The notes under the pieces: generated by a model
Told to the model about the DNA's origin: nothing
The model's database searches: none
What the model saw: the letters and a program-made list of their open reading frames with translations, nothing else
In this document: positions 50,905 to 59,726 of the stretch, in pieces
Layout: every line of letters starts with the position of its first letter
Position numbering within the stretch: the stretch's first letter is position 1
Origin: Candidatus Intricatilinea gracilis
Lineage (GTDB): Bacteria; Pseudomonadota; Gammaproteobacteria; Burkholderiales; Burkholderiaceae_C
NCBI GenBank assembly: GCA_016702605.1
Contig: JADJDQ010000002.1
Location: 517,001-581,000, forward strand
Direction of reading: 5' to 3'
Length of the DNA stretch: 64,000 nucleotides
Position numbers and translations under genes: made by a program

Positions 50905-51777
50905 TTGGCTGCAACTCACAGGGGACCGGTCCCCCTCACCAGCGTGACAAGTCAGCAAGCACCCGAGTCGACTCACGGACATTCCGGACCCGCCCCGTTG
51001 CCAGGTGGGGAACCCACCCGCCCGCCCGCCCGGCAGCCCGGGCCCGCCACACCCGCCTGGCCCGAGGGCTGGGCCGGTCTGCTGGCCCTGCTGGCGTTGC
51101 TGGCGCTGGTCACCGGGTCGACCGTCTGGCTGGCCGCGCCGTCACCGACGGGGCTGGCCCGGTCGACCCTGTGGCCGGCCGTGATGATCACCTCAGCCGC
51201 AGTCCTGCTCGCCCTGGCGGCCGGCCTGCTCATGTACCGTTTGCGGCAGGCGCGTGCCGAGGTCGAGGCGGCCCAGGCGCGCATCCACATGCTGGTGGCT
51301 CACGACGAACTCACCGGCCTGTGGAACCGACGCCACGCGCAACAGGCCTTCCAGGTCGAACTGCAGCGCGCCACACGCAGCAAGCGCCCCTTGTGCCTGG
51401 CGCTGGTGGACATCGACAACCTCAAGCAGATCAACGACCACCAGGGCCATGCCGCCGGTGACGCGGTACTGCGCGCCTTTGCGCAGCAAGCCGCTGTGGC
51501 GCTGCGCAAGACCGACCTGCTGGCGCGCTGGAACGGCGAGGAATTTCTGGTGCTGCTGCCCGAGACCAGCATGGACGCCGCCGTCGCCACCCTCGACCGG
51601 CTGCGCCAGCGCGTCGACGATGCCAGCGTGGGTGGCTTGGCGGCACATGCGGTGACGGTGTCGATCGGTGTCACCCTGCATGCCCCGGACGAATCGCTCG
51701 AAGCCACGGTCGACCGCGCCAACCACGCGCTCTATATCGCCCGCGTCAAGGGGCAGAACCGCGTGACCAGCGTCTGA
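50905..51777 (+). CDS. Membrane-bound GGDEF (diguanylate cyclase-like) protein
   Basis: The protein has a Pro-rich N terminus, two transmembrane segments (GLLALLALLALVTGSTVWL and VMITSAAVLLALAAGLLMYRL) and a coiled helix before a GGDEF domain. The domain shows DELTGLWNRRHAQQAF, ALVDIDNLKQINDHQGHAAGD and the active loop WNGEEFLVLLP, where the first glycine of GGEEF is asparagine. Cyclic-di-GMP synthesis is possible but not certain. The TTG codon used here is one option; a GTG at 50944 is another. Confidence 0.8.
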   Translation: MAATHRGPVPLTSVTSQQAPESTHGHSGPAPLPGGEPTRPPARQPGPATPAWPEGWAGLLALLALLALVTGSTVWLAAPSPTGLARSTLWPAVMITSAAVLLALAAGLLMYRLRQARAEVEAAQARIHMLVAHDELTGLWNRRHAQQAFQVELQRATRSKRPLCLALVDIDNLKQINDHQGHAAGDAVLRAFAQQAAVALRKTDLLARWNGEEFLVLLPETSMDAAVATLDRLRQRVDDASVGGLAAHAVTVSIGVTLHAPDESLEATVDRANHALYIARVKGQNRVTSV

Positions 51778-51784
51778 ACCCGGG

Positions 51785-52417
51785 TCAGCGGCCGGACGTT
51801 GGCGCCAGCAGCTTGACGATGCGCTCGGCCACCCGAATGTCCACGCCGTGGCCCAGGCCGGGGTACAGATCCAGCGTGACCGTGGCGCCGAGATCACGCA
51901 GGCGGGCTGCGGCATCGCGGCCTTCCGCCGCTGGGATCACGCCGTCCTGCTCACCGTGCAGCAGATGCACGCTACCAGCCAGGGGTGCCTGGCGCGGCGG
52001 CTGGGCAAACCGGCCGGCGATGGCCACCACCCGGTGCGCCAGCGCGACCGGTAGTTGCGTCGACTCGAGCGCCATGATCGAGCCTTGCGAGAAACCGACG
52101 ATCACCGTGGCCGCCGGGCCCACGTCAGCCTGGCGCTGCCAATCGGCCACCGCGGCCTCGAAGACGGGCATGGCCTGCGCCACCCGTGCAGCACGGTTGG
52201 CGGGCGTGACGCCCTGCACCGAGAACCACTGGTAGCCACTGCCCAGGTCTGACACATGGGGCGCCTGCACACTCACCACCTGCGCCTGAGGCAAGGCACG
52301 CGCCAGATACTGGCCCAGCGGCACCAGATCACTGGCCGACGCGCCGACGCCGTGGAACAGCAGGATGAGGGACTGGGCCGCCTGGGCGGCCTGCTGGATG
52401 ACGATCGAGGTGAGCAT
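51785..52417 (-). CDS. Carboxylesterase/phospholipase family alpha/beta hydrolase
   Basis: The 210-residue hydrolase has LILLFHGVGASASDLVPLG, the nucleophile elbow GFSQGSIMAL and a late HGEQDGVIP and GLGHGVD for the acid and histidine. It resembles YpfH/carboxylesterase 2 enzymes. ATG 52417 removes a basic unconserved extension. It is convergent with the diguanylate cyclase gene. Confidence 0.85.
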   Translation of the reverse strand: MLTSIVIQQAAQAAQSLILLFHGVGASASDLVPLGQYLARALPQAQVVSVQAPHVSDLGSGYQWFSVQGVTPANRAARVAQAMPVFEAAVADWQRQADVGPAATVIVGFSQGSIMALESTQLPVALAHRVVAIAGRFAQPPRQAPLAGSVHLLHGEQDGVIPAAEGRDAAARLRDLGATVTLDLYPGLGHGVDIRVAERIVKLLAPTSGR

Positions 52418-52535
52418 GAACGGGCACGGTCCTGGGTGGCGACGAGGGGTGCGGCCACTCGGGCCAAGTGCGCCGAGTATCCGGTTGCCCCGCCTCGGCA
52501 TCGTTCAACACCGCTGCATGCAGTCGGCAGTGGCG

Positions 52536-53012
52536 CTAGCGATCGCCCCCTTCCACCGCCTTGAACATGCTGATGTTGGTGGCACGAAAACCCAGACGCT
52601 CGTACAAGGCGCGTGCCGCCGTGTTGTGCCCGAAGACGTGCAGCGCCACACCCGCCAGCCCCAACTCGCGCACCACCTGGTCGAGGGCAGCAAAGGCACG
52701 CGATGCATGGCCTTCGCGCTGCCGCTCGGGGCGCACGCTCACGTCGTAGATGTAGGCGATACGCTGGCCGGCGCGTTCCTGCACCGAGACCCACAACACG
52801 CCCACCTGCGCGCCCTCGTCGTCGGTGAGGGCGTACAGCAGGTTGTCCGGCGTCGCCAGGCCCTGCGGCAACAACTGATCGAACTCGGCTTGCGAGCGCG
52901 CCAGGGCCTCGCTGCGTGGCCACTGACCAGCCGCCACCTTGTCGTCGGCATACGCCGGCACCGTCTCGCAGAAGAAGGCGTCGAACTGCGCCTGGGTCAT
53001 GGGCACGAGCAT
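52536..53012 (-). CDS. GNAT-family acetyltransferase
   Basis: The 158-residue protein shows the GNAT fold: VGVLWVSVQ, IYDVSVRPERQREGHASRAFAAL with the acetyl-CoA loop, and ALHVFGHNTAARALYERLGF. The substrate is unknown. It is 44 bases downstream of the DUF7079-like gene on the same strand. Confidence 0.88.
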   Translation of the reverse strand: MLVPMTQAQFDAFFCETVPAYADDKVAAGQWPRSEALARSQAEFDQLLPQGLATPDNLLYALTDDEGAQVGVLWVSVQERAGQRIAYIYDVSVRPERQREGHASRAFAALDQVVRELGLAGVALHVFGHNTAARALYERLGFRATNISMFKAVEGGDR

Positions 53013-53056
53013 GGGAGGGCTTTGGTGATGCGGCTGATCGGCCGTGATGGGAGTGC

Positions 53057-53467
53057 TCAGGCGATCGAGCCGCCTCGCCTGGCGCACGCCGCGCCGTCGG
53101 CCTCGCGTGCGCCAGCCACGGCAGCCTTGGTCGCCAGCCACTCGGTCGAGTCCGGGATCGCCAGACGCGCCAGTTCCTGCAGGCGCGCCACGGTCACGGG
53201 GGACGAGCCGCGCCCCAGGATCATGGACTGCAACCAGGCCGGATCGAACCCCTCACGCTCACCGTTCGGCGCATTGAGGTTGGCCCAGCACACCGGATAA
53301 ACCTCGTCGATCAGGATCGATTCGAGCTCGTCCAGCGAAAACGGCGACTCCGCCAGCACCTGCGACCGGGCGGTTCGCGTGAGTGCCACGTCGGCGTCGA
53401 GGAACATGGTCGACAGGGCGAGCCAGACCGGGCGGCGGGTGGTGAGGTTGTGCGGTGTCAAGGGCAT
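53057..53467 (-). CDS. Small DUF7079-like protein
   Basis: The 136-residue soluble protein has the pattern RPVWLALSTMFLDADV, SPFSLDELESILIDEVYPVCWANL and EGFDPAWLQS, which resembles the DUF7079 family found beside other acetyltransferase genes. Its function is unknown. I am only moderately sure of the family. Confidence 0.65.
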   Translation of the reverse strand: MPLTPHNLTTRRPVWLALSTMFLDADVALTRTARSQVLAESPFSLDELESILIDEVYPVCWANLNAPNGEREGFDPAWLQSMILGRGSSPVTVARLQELARLAIPDSTEWLATKAAVAGAREADGAACARRGGSIA

Positions 53468-53742
53468 GGGTGATGCGGCTGGAGACTAGGACCGAATGAT
53501 CGCGCGATCCACCCGCGCCGACGGACGGCCACCGGCCCGTGCGCAGGCCTCGGCTGTCCGGCCAGCAGGTTCATCCGTGCGGCGAAGGTGCCCAGATCGG
53601 CGCCCGGCTCCAGTGTCTGTCCACAGGCGACCCGGCCCGCACAATGCCGGCACAGCCCGCCCTGCACGGGGCACGCCCGAGCCCGGCGCACGTCGGGCCC
53701 GACGCCCCCACCCCACCGTCCACCCGACCCGAGGAACCCGAC

Positions 53743-54111
53743 ATGACCCGCCCTGCCCCCGTCACCCGCCTGCACGTTGCCGCGCGTTACAGCGACGCGG
53801 CCATCCACAACGGCACGGTGTACCTGGCGGGCCAGGTGGCCGACGACGCGACACAGGACATCGTCGGCCAGACGCAGCAGGTGCTGGCCACCCTCGACCG
53901 CTTGCTAGCCGAAGCCGGCAGCGACAAGTCGCGCCTTCTGATGACGCAGATCTTCCTGGCCGATCTGGCCGATTTCGACGGCATGAACTCGGTCTGGGAC
54001 GCCTGGGTGGCACCCGGCCAGGCGCCGCCGCGGGCGACGGTGCAGGCGCTGCTGGCACGGCCCGACTGGCGCATCGAGATCGTGGTGACGGCGGCGGTGG
54101 CGGGCGACTGA
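53743..54111 (+). CDS. RidA family protein
   Basis: The 122-residue product has the RidA/YjgF pattern: AAIHNGTVYLAGQVADD, QVLATLDRLLAEAGSDKSRL and a final PDWRIEIVVTAAV strand. Family members hydrolyse reactive enamines or imines. The catalytic arginine typical of the archetypal RidA (RVEIE near the end) appears here as RIEIV, so it belongs to a divergent subgroup. Confidence 0.85.
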   Translation: MTRPAPVTRLHVAARYSDAAIHNGTVYLAGQVADDATQDIVGQTQQVLATLDRLLAEAGSDKSRLLMTQIFLADLADFDGMNSVWDAWVAPGQAPPRATVQALLARPDWRIEIVVTAAVAGD

Positions 54112-54136
54112 CAACCCGCCCACGCCCGGCGGCAGG

Positions 54137-56245
54137 TCAGAGGGCCGCCGCCAGCCGTGTGCCCTGATTGATGGCACGTTTGGCGTCGAGTTCACCCGCC
54201 TCATGGGCACCGCCGATGAGGTGGACCTTGATGCCGGCGGCCAGCAGCGGCGCCTGCAGTTCGCGCAGCGGCTCCTGGCCGGCACACAGCACGATGGTGT
54301 CGACGGCCAGCACCTGCCCATCCTTGCGGCCCTCGCCGTAGGTGACAAACAGGCCGATACGGCCCGGTGCTTCGGTCGGGGCGCGTAGGGACTCATCCAC
54401 CGACCCGATACGTTCGTAGTTGACGCCCGAGAGCAGTTCGACGTTCTTCATCTTCAGCGCGGCGCGGTGGATCCAGCCGGTCGTCTTGCCCAGCGTGCTG
54501 CCGTGTTTGCCAGGCTTGCGCTGCAGCAGCAGCACTTCGCGCGCGGCTGGTTCGGGCTGGCCACGCACCACGCCGCCGCGGGTGGACTCCGGGTCGACCA
54601 CGCCCCATTCGCGCAACCAGGCGGCCAGATCGACGCTGGGTGAGTGATAGCCCAGGTCGGTGCCGTGGGCCAGGTATTCGGCCATGTCGAAGCCGATGCC
54701 GCCAGCGCCGACGATGGCGACCTTCCTGCCCACCGGCTTCTTGTGCAGCAGCACGTCGATGTAGCTCAGCACCTGCGGGTGGTCCTGGCCGGGGATCTTC
54801 GGGTCGCGTGGTGTCACGCCGGTGGCGAGGATGACGTCGTCGAACTTGTGCGCCACCAGTTGCTCGGCGCTCACGCGCTGGCCGAGGTGCAGCTTCACAC
54901 CCGTCACCTCGATGCGGCGAGAGAAGTAGCGCAGCGTCTCGTCGAACTCCTCCTTGCCCGGCACCCGTTTGGCCATGTTGAACTGGCCGCCGATGTGCTC
55001 TGCCGAGTCGAACAGGCTCACCGTGTGACCCCGTTCGGCCAACGTCGTGGCCGCAGCCAGACCGGCCGGGCCGGCGCCGACGACAGCGATACGTTTCCTG
55101 GCCGGCGCGATACGGATGACCAACTCGGTCTCGTGGCAGGCGCGCGGGTTGACCAGGCAGCTGCACAGCTTGTTGGCAAAGGTGTGGTCCAGGCAGGCCT
55201 GGTTGCAGGCGATGCAGGTGTTGATCTCGTCGGCGCGACCTTGAAGCGCCTTGTTGACGAACTCGGCATCGGCCAGGAAGGGCCGCGCCAGGCTCACCAT
55301 GTCGGCGTCACCACGCGCCAGCACCTCTTCGCCCACCTCGGGCATGTTGATGCGGTTGCTGGTGATCACCGGCGTGTTGATGCCCTCACTGCGCAGCGCG
55401 TCGCGCAACTTGCGCGTCACCCAGGTGAAGGCCGCGCGCGGCACGCTGGTGGCGATGGTGGGTACACGCGCTTCGTGCCAGCCGATGCCGGTGTTGAGGA
55501 TGGTCGCGCCCGCGGCGCTCACGGCACGTGCCAGCTCGAGCACCTCGGGCCACGAACTGCCGTCGGGGATGAGGTCGATCAGGCTGATGCGGTAGATGAG
55601 GATGAAGTCTGGCCCCACCGCCTCGCGCACGCGGCGCACGATCTCGACGGCCAGGCGCATGCGGTTGGCGTAACTGCCGCCCCACTCGTCGTCACGCTTG
55701 TTGGTGTGGGTGACGAGAAACTGGTTGATGAAGTAACCCTCGCTGCCCATCACCTCGACACCGTCGTAGCCGGCCTCGCGCGCCAGCTTGGCGCAGCGCA
55801 CGAAGGCGGCGATCTGGCGCTCGATGCCGCGCACCGACAACTCGCGCGGCGTGAACGGCGAGATCGGGCTCTGGATGCGGCTCGGCGCCACACACAGCGG
55901 CTGGTAGCCGTAGCGCCCGGTGTGCAGGATCTGCAGCGCGATCTTGCCGCCCTCGGCGTGCACCGCTTCGGTCACCAGCTTGTGGCGCCGCGCCGCGCCC
56001 GAGGTGGCCAGCGTGCCGGCAAAAGGTTTGGCCCAGCCTTCGATGTTGGGTGCAAAACCACCGGTCACCATCAGGCCCACACCACCGCGCGCCCGCTCGG
56101 CATAAAAGGCCGCCATGCGCGGGAAGTGTTTGCGGCCATCTTCCAGACCGGTGTGCATGCTGCCCATCACCACCCTGTTCTTCAGCGTCGTGAAGCCCAG
56201 GTCGAGTGGTGCGAGCAGGTGCGGATAGGCGGTCGGTGCGGTCAT
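54137..56245 (-). CDS. NADH:flavin oxidoreductase / 2,4-dienoyl-CoA reductase-like Fe-S flavoprotein
   Basis: The 702-residue protein has an FMN TIM-barrel half (HLLAPLDLGFTTLKNRVVMGSMHTGLE, GGSYANRMRLAVEIVRRV), a [4Fe-4S] segment (CIACNQACLDHTFANKLCSC) and an FAD/NAD half (VGAGPAGLAAATTLAERGHTV, GGQFNMAKRVPGKEEF). This is the FadH architecture: it may reduce 2,4-dienoyl-CoA esters in unsaturated fatty acid oxidation, but related enone reductases share it. The gene stands alone. Confidence 0.9.
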   Translation of the reverse strand: MTAPTAYPHLLAPLDLGFTTLKNRVVMGSMHTGLEDGRKHFPRMAAFYAERARGGVGLMVTGGFAPNIEGWAKPFAGTLATSGAARRHKLVTEAVHAEGGKIALQILHTGRYGYQPLCVAPSRIQSPISPFTPRELSVRGIERQIAAFVRCAKLAREAGYDGVEVMGSEGYFINQFLVTHTNKRDDEWGGSYANRMRLAVEIVRRVREAVGPDFILIYRISLIDLIPDGSSWPEVLELARAVSAAGATILNTGIGWHEARVPTIATSVPRAAFTWVTRKLRDALRSEGINTPVITSNRINMPEVGEEVLARGDADMVSLARPFLADAEFVNKALQGRADEINTCIACNQACLDHTFANKLCSCLVNPRACHETELVIRIAPARKRIAVVGAGPAGLAAATTLAERGHTVSLFDSAEHIGGQFNMAKRVPGKEEFDETLRYFSRRIEVTGVKLHLGQRVSAEQLVAHKFDDVILATGVTPRDPKIPGQDHPQVLSYIDVLLHKKPVGRKVAIVGAGGIGFDMAEYLAHGTDLGYHSPSVDLAAWLREWGVVDPESTRGGVVRGQPEPAAREVLLLQRKPGKHGSTLGKTTGWIHRAALKMKNVELLSGVNYERIGSVDESLRAPTEAPGRIGLFVTYGEGRKDGQVLAVDTIVLCAGQEPLRELQAPLLAAGIKVHLIGGAHEAGELDAKRAINQGTRLAAAL

Positions 56246-56324
56246 CGACGCATGCTAGCCGTGGCTCGGCGTGCGTTGGCTGGGGGTCAGCCCCAGTCAA
56301 GGTGGCTGTCTATACTGGCCGCGC

Positions 56325-56470
56325 TTTTCGTCATCGGGGAGTAGCCGCCCTGCACCTGCAGGGGCCCGCGTCAACATACTTGGCCATCACACCGGCCATG
56401 GTGCGGGCAGCTCCAGCAGCCTGGCAAGACCTTTGACCACAACAGCTCCGCCGTGGCCGGGGAGCTGTCG
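56325..56470 (+). ncRNA. yybP-ykoY manganese riboswitch
   Basis: The leader contains GGGGAGTAGCC, then CGTCAACATACTTGG and later GGCAAGACCTTTGACCAC, the conserved pieces of the yybP-ykoY Mn2+ riboswitch. An expression-platform stem follows (ACAGCTCC at 56442-56449 with GGAGCTGT at 56461-56468). The next gene is a UPF0016 transporter, a common partner of this riboswitch. A -10-like TATACT lies at 56311. Confidence 0.88.
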
Positions 56471-56507
56471 TGGTCATGGTTGTCTCTCGCCGGCCCCTGG
56501 AGTTGTC

Positions 56508-57080
56508 GTGGAAGCTTTCCTCATCTCGACCGGAGTCGTCGCCCTAGGCGAAATGGGCGACAAGACGCAGTTGCTGGCCATGCTGCTGGCCGCCAAGTTC
56601 CGTCGCCCGGCGCCCATCATCCTGGGCATCCTCATCGCCACCCTGGCCAACCATGCCCTCGCCGGCGCAGCCGGTGCCTGGGTCGCCGCCGCGCTCGGGC
56701 CTGACGTGCTCCGCTGGGTGATCGGCCTGTCGTTCATCGCCATGGCCGTGTGGATGCTCATCCCCGACAAGATCGAGGACGAAGCCGTGGGTGTGGCGCG
56801 CAAGCTCGGCGTGTTCGGCACCACCGTGATCGCGTTCTTCCTGGCCGAGATGGGCGACAAGACGCAGATCGCCACCGTGGCGCTCGCCGCGCGCTACACC
56901 GACGTGGTCGCGGTGGTGGCCGGCACCACGCTGGGCATGATGCTGGCCAACGTGCCAGCGGTCTTCCTGGGTGACGCCATCGCCCGCAAGGTGTCGATGA
57001 CCGTGGTGCACGGCATCGCCGCCGCCATCTTCGCGGCGCTGGGCGTGCTGACGCTGTTCAACGTCGGCAACCTGTTCTGA
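56508..57080 (+). CDS. UPF0016/GDT1-type Mn2+ exporter
   Basis: The 190-residue membrane protein has two copies of the family motif: ALGEMGDKTQLLAML in the first half and AEMGDKTQIATVAL in the second, with six hydrophobic segments. It likely exports Mn2+ (MneA/GDT1 type). A GTG start at 56508 with GGAG six bases upstream is preferred. The riboswitch in front makes Mn control very likely. Confidence 0.88.
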   Translation: MEAFLISTGVVALGEMGDKTQLLAMLLAAKFRRPAPIILGILIATLANHALAGAAGAWVAAALGPDVLRWVIGLSFIAMAVWMLIPDKIEDEAVGVARKLGVFGTTVIAFFLAEMGDKTQIATVALAARYTDVVAVVAGTTLGMMLANVPAVFLGDAIARKVSMTVVHGIAAAIFAALGVLTLFNVGNLF

Positions 57081-57198
57081 GTTGAGCAACGGCAGCGGGC
57101 AGTGCGGGTGCACTGGCGGCGATTGCCAAGGCAAGGCCGCGAGTCGCTGCGTCGCCGCCGTCTTGCTCCCGATCGAGCGTGATCCAGGCCGACGTCGG

Positions 57199-57564
57199 CT
57201 ATTGCCAGGAGGCGTCTGGGTCAAGGTGCCTGGCCAACTCCATCGCGTCGTGCAGCACCCGGCCCACCACGAGCAAGCCTGGCTCGACACGGTAGATCAG
57301 AAAGTGGCGCGACCGACGGACCACGCCAGCGCCAGCGTCCACATGATCCCGGCTAAGTCGCAGATGCCACGACCGGACACCTGGGCCTAGTTCAGCACGT
57401 GCAATGCTTCCGGGCCGGTCGGGCTGCGTGGCCACATCGCGAAGCGCCGCAACGATCAGGCTCTCGTAGCGCAAGCCAGCCAATTCACCGAACTGTTCGT
57501 GCGACCAGGCGAGGATGTCGATGACATCCGCCTGAGCCGCGTTCGACAGGCGATAACGAAGCAT
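57199..57564 (-). CDS. parE: ParE/RelE-type toxin
   Basis: The 121-residue protein is ParE-like: LSNAAQADVIDILAWSHEQFG near the start and the strand pattern HFLIYRVEPGLLVVGRVLHDAMEL near the end. In the family it poisons DNA gyrase. Its ATG overlaps the stop of the antitoxin gene (TGATG). Confidence 0.88.
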   Translation of the reverse strand: MLRYRLSNAAQADVIDILAWSHEQFGELAGLRYESLIVAALRDVATQPDRPGSIARAELGPGVRSWHLRLSRDHVDAGAGVVRRSRHFLIYRVEPGLLVVGRVLHDAMELARHLDPDASWQ

Positions 57565-57854
57565 CAGCTGACCGTCTTGACCAGGCCCGCGGCACGGCGG
57601 CCAAGTTGCCCGAGAAAGTCTTCGAGTCGATCGTCCGCGACGTCGGTGTATCGCCCAGCCGAGACATCCGCCCAGCCCTGGCTGGCCGCATGTTGAAGGG
57701 CAGCGAGTTTGGCTTGCTCGAGGCGGTCACGTTCCTCGACAAGACGCAGGCCTTCGCGCAGCACTTCGCTTGCATTCTGGTAACGCCCGGACATCACCAG
57801 CGTCTCCACCAACTCGTGCTGGTGGTCGCTCAGAACTACATTGCGTGTCGGCAT
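57564..57854 (-). CDS. parD: ParD-type antitoxin
   Basis: The 96-residue protein has a ribbon-helix-helix start (RNVVLSDHQHELVETLVMSGRYQNASEVLREGL) and a Lys/Glu-rich C-terminal helix that binds ParE. The pair is coupled and probably autoregulated by ParD. Confidence 0.88.
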   Translation of the reverse strand: MPTRNVVLSDHQHELVETLVMSGRYQNASEVLREGLRLVEERDRLEQAKLAALQHAASQGWADVSAGRYTDVADDRLEDFLGQLGRRAAGLVKTVS

Positions 57855-57984
57855 GTCGTCAGCTCCAAAAGGGTTGGGAACAAGCTCGCCAGATTAGTGA
57901 CTGGCAGATTATGCCAACCGTTCCTCAGGGTCGGACGCTTCGTCCACCATGTCCTTGGGACCGCAAATCAACAGGCCGGGGCCT

Positions 57985-58923
57985 TCAGGCAAACGCGCCT
58001 GGCGTCGCTTGCGCCAGGGCGTCGACGTGAGCGCAGATGGCACCAGGCGTGGTGAACCAGACCTCGCCGCGGTCCCGCGCGGCGCACAGATGCTGCAGCG
58101 CGCGGCGCAGGTGGCGCAACCGGTAGGGCTGGCCGACGATGTAGGGATGCAGCGCCACACCCATCACCAGCGGCTGGTGGCGGGCCTGGTCGAGCATCTC
58201 GTCGGTGTTGTCGACGATCATCTGGGCGAAGTCCTTGGCGTCCAGCTGGCGGCCCATGATCATCGGGATGTCGTTGAGCTCCTGCGGATACGGCACGCTC
58301 CACAGGCGCTGGTCGCCGCGGTGACGCATGGGCAGCGGCTGGTCATCGTGGCACCAGTTGAGCGTGTAGTGATAGCCGGTCTCGGCCAGCAGGTCGGGCG
58401 TGTGGCGGCTTTCCGAGATCCACGGCGACAACCAGCCAGCCGGTGCATGGCCCGCCACCTTGGCCAGGCGCGCGCGGCAACGCTGCAGCAGCTCGCGTTC
58501 ACGCTCCTCGGACCACTGGCCCTGCCGCTCGGCATTGGTGTGGCCGTGGCCGATGAGTTCGTCGCCTCGCGCCACCACGGCGGCCACCAGCTCGGGGCAG
58601 TGATCCAGCAGCGCAGTATTGACGAGTGCGCCCGCCGGCAGGCCGAGCTGGTCGAACAACTCGATGCAGCGCCAGGCACCGACGCGATTGCCATAGTCGC
58701 GCCAGCTGTGGTTGAGCACGTCGGGCTGGGGCGAGCCCGGGCCGATGCCGGCACCCAGCCCCTCGCCGAAGGCGAACCATTCGAGATTGAAACCCAGGTA
58801 CACCGCCAGGCCGGCGCCACCGGGCCAGCGGTAGTCGGGGCGGCGCGTGATCGGGCGATAGTCATACCGCCCGTGGTCGGGCAAGGCGCCGGCGTAGCCG
58901 ATGGGCAGGTTCTGGTCGGTCAT
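57985..58923 (-). CDS. Polysaccharide deacetylase / allantoinase-like (PuuE-type) hydrolase
   Basis: The product of 312 residues has the NodB-homology fold: AVYLGFNLEWFAFGEG, HSWRDYGNRVGAWR, GHGHTNAERQGQWSEE and PWISESRHTPDLLAETGYHYTLNW. The resemblance to PuuE-type and polysaccharide-deacetylase-like enzymes that hydrolyse cyclic amides is clear, but the substrate is unknown. ATG 58923 is chosen over an upstream frame without conservation. Confidence 0.85.
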   Translation of the reverse strand: MTDQNLPIGYAGALPDHGRYDYRPITRRPDYRWPGGAGLAVYLGFNLEWFAFGEGLGAGIGPGSPQPDVLNHSWRDYGNRVGAWRCIELFDQLGLPAGALVNTALLDHCPELVAAVVARGDELIGHGHTNAERQGQWSEERERELLQRCRARLAKVAGHAPAGWLSPWISESRHTPDLLAETGYHYTLNWCHDDQPLPMRHRGDQRLWSVPYPQELNDIPMIMGRQLDAKDFAQMIVDNTDEMLDQARHQPLVMGVALHPYIVGQPYRLRHLRRALQHLCAARDRGEVWFTTPGAICAHVDALAQATPGAFA

Positions 58924-59212
58924 GGTGGGCCTCCTTGGCCGGTCGGTGAAACACCGGGGCTGAACGGTGGCGCGATGCCCGCCGCAGGGGCCGATCCAGC
59001 CGGGGTGGTGTGCCTGAATGATGCCGCTCTGGTGCAGCACATACGCCGGCAGGGCCGTGCGGGCCGCTGCGGACACCACGGCCAGGCTGCGCTGACGTGA
59101 TGACCTGGTGCGACAGTGTTCGCCCGGAACCTCGATCCGATCGCGGGGCCTTTGCAGACGGGTCGATCGGCCATCACGCTACCCTGGCGCGACACTTTCT
59201 ACGGAGCTGGTG

Positions 59213-59713
59213 GTGCGTCTGGGCTGGATCCTGCTGCTGGTGTCGACGATGTCGACGTCCGTCGAGTCACGGGCGGCAAACGCAGGCGAGCGTCGGACGG
59301 CGGGGGCGTGGACCATCAACGCCGCCGGCCTGCGCATCATCAGGCAGTTCGAAGGGCTGCGGCTGACGGCCTACCGCGAGGGCAAGGTCTGGCGCATCGG
59401 CTACGGTCATGGTGGCGCCGCACCGGGTCAGACGATCAGTGCGGCTGCGGCCGAGACGCTGCTGCGCCGGGACTTGCGGGGATGTGAAGGGGCGGTCGGC
59501 ACGGCAGTCGAGGTGCCCATCAATCGCAACGAGTTTTCGGCGCTGGTGTCGCTGTGTTTCACGATCAACGAGCGGCGCTTCAAGGCGTCCGAGGTGGTGG
59601 CGCTGCTCAACGACGACAAGCGCGACGAAGCGGCCCAGGCCTTCAGGCAGTGGGTCCAACCCGCCGGCCTGGCGGCGCGGCGGCGCAGGGAGATGACGCT
59701 TTTCCTGAACTGA
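59213..59713 (+). CDS. GH24 phage-type lysozyme with N-terminal membrane anchor
   Basis: From GTG 59213 (GGAG six bases upstream) the 166-residue product starts with a hydrophobic segment (RLGWILLLVSTMSTSV). The rest is a GH24 domain: IIRQFEGLRLTAYREG with the catalytic Glu, WRIGYGHGG and the NRNEFSALVSLCFTI block. It may be a SAR-endolysin-like prophage remnant or a chromosomal muramidase. No other phage genes are adjacent. Confidence 0.82.
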   Translation: MRLGWILLLVSTMSTSVESRAANAGERRTAGAWTINAAGLRIIRQFEGLRLTAYREGKVWRIGYGHGGAAPGQTISAAAAETLLRRDLRGCEGAVGTAVEVPINRNEFSALVSLCFTINERRFKASEVVALLNDDKRDEAAQAFRQWVQPAGLAARRRREMTLFLN

Positions 59714-59726
59714 CCGATCTGGGATC

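Noticed and set aside
59213..59713. Prophage called from the GH24 lysozyme
   Set aside because: No holin, integrase, capsid or tail genes flank it; a single lysozyme does not support a prophage.
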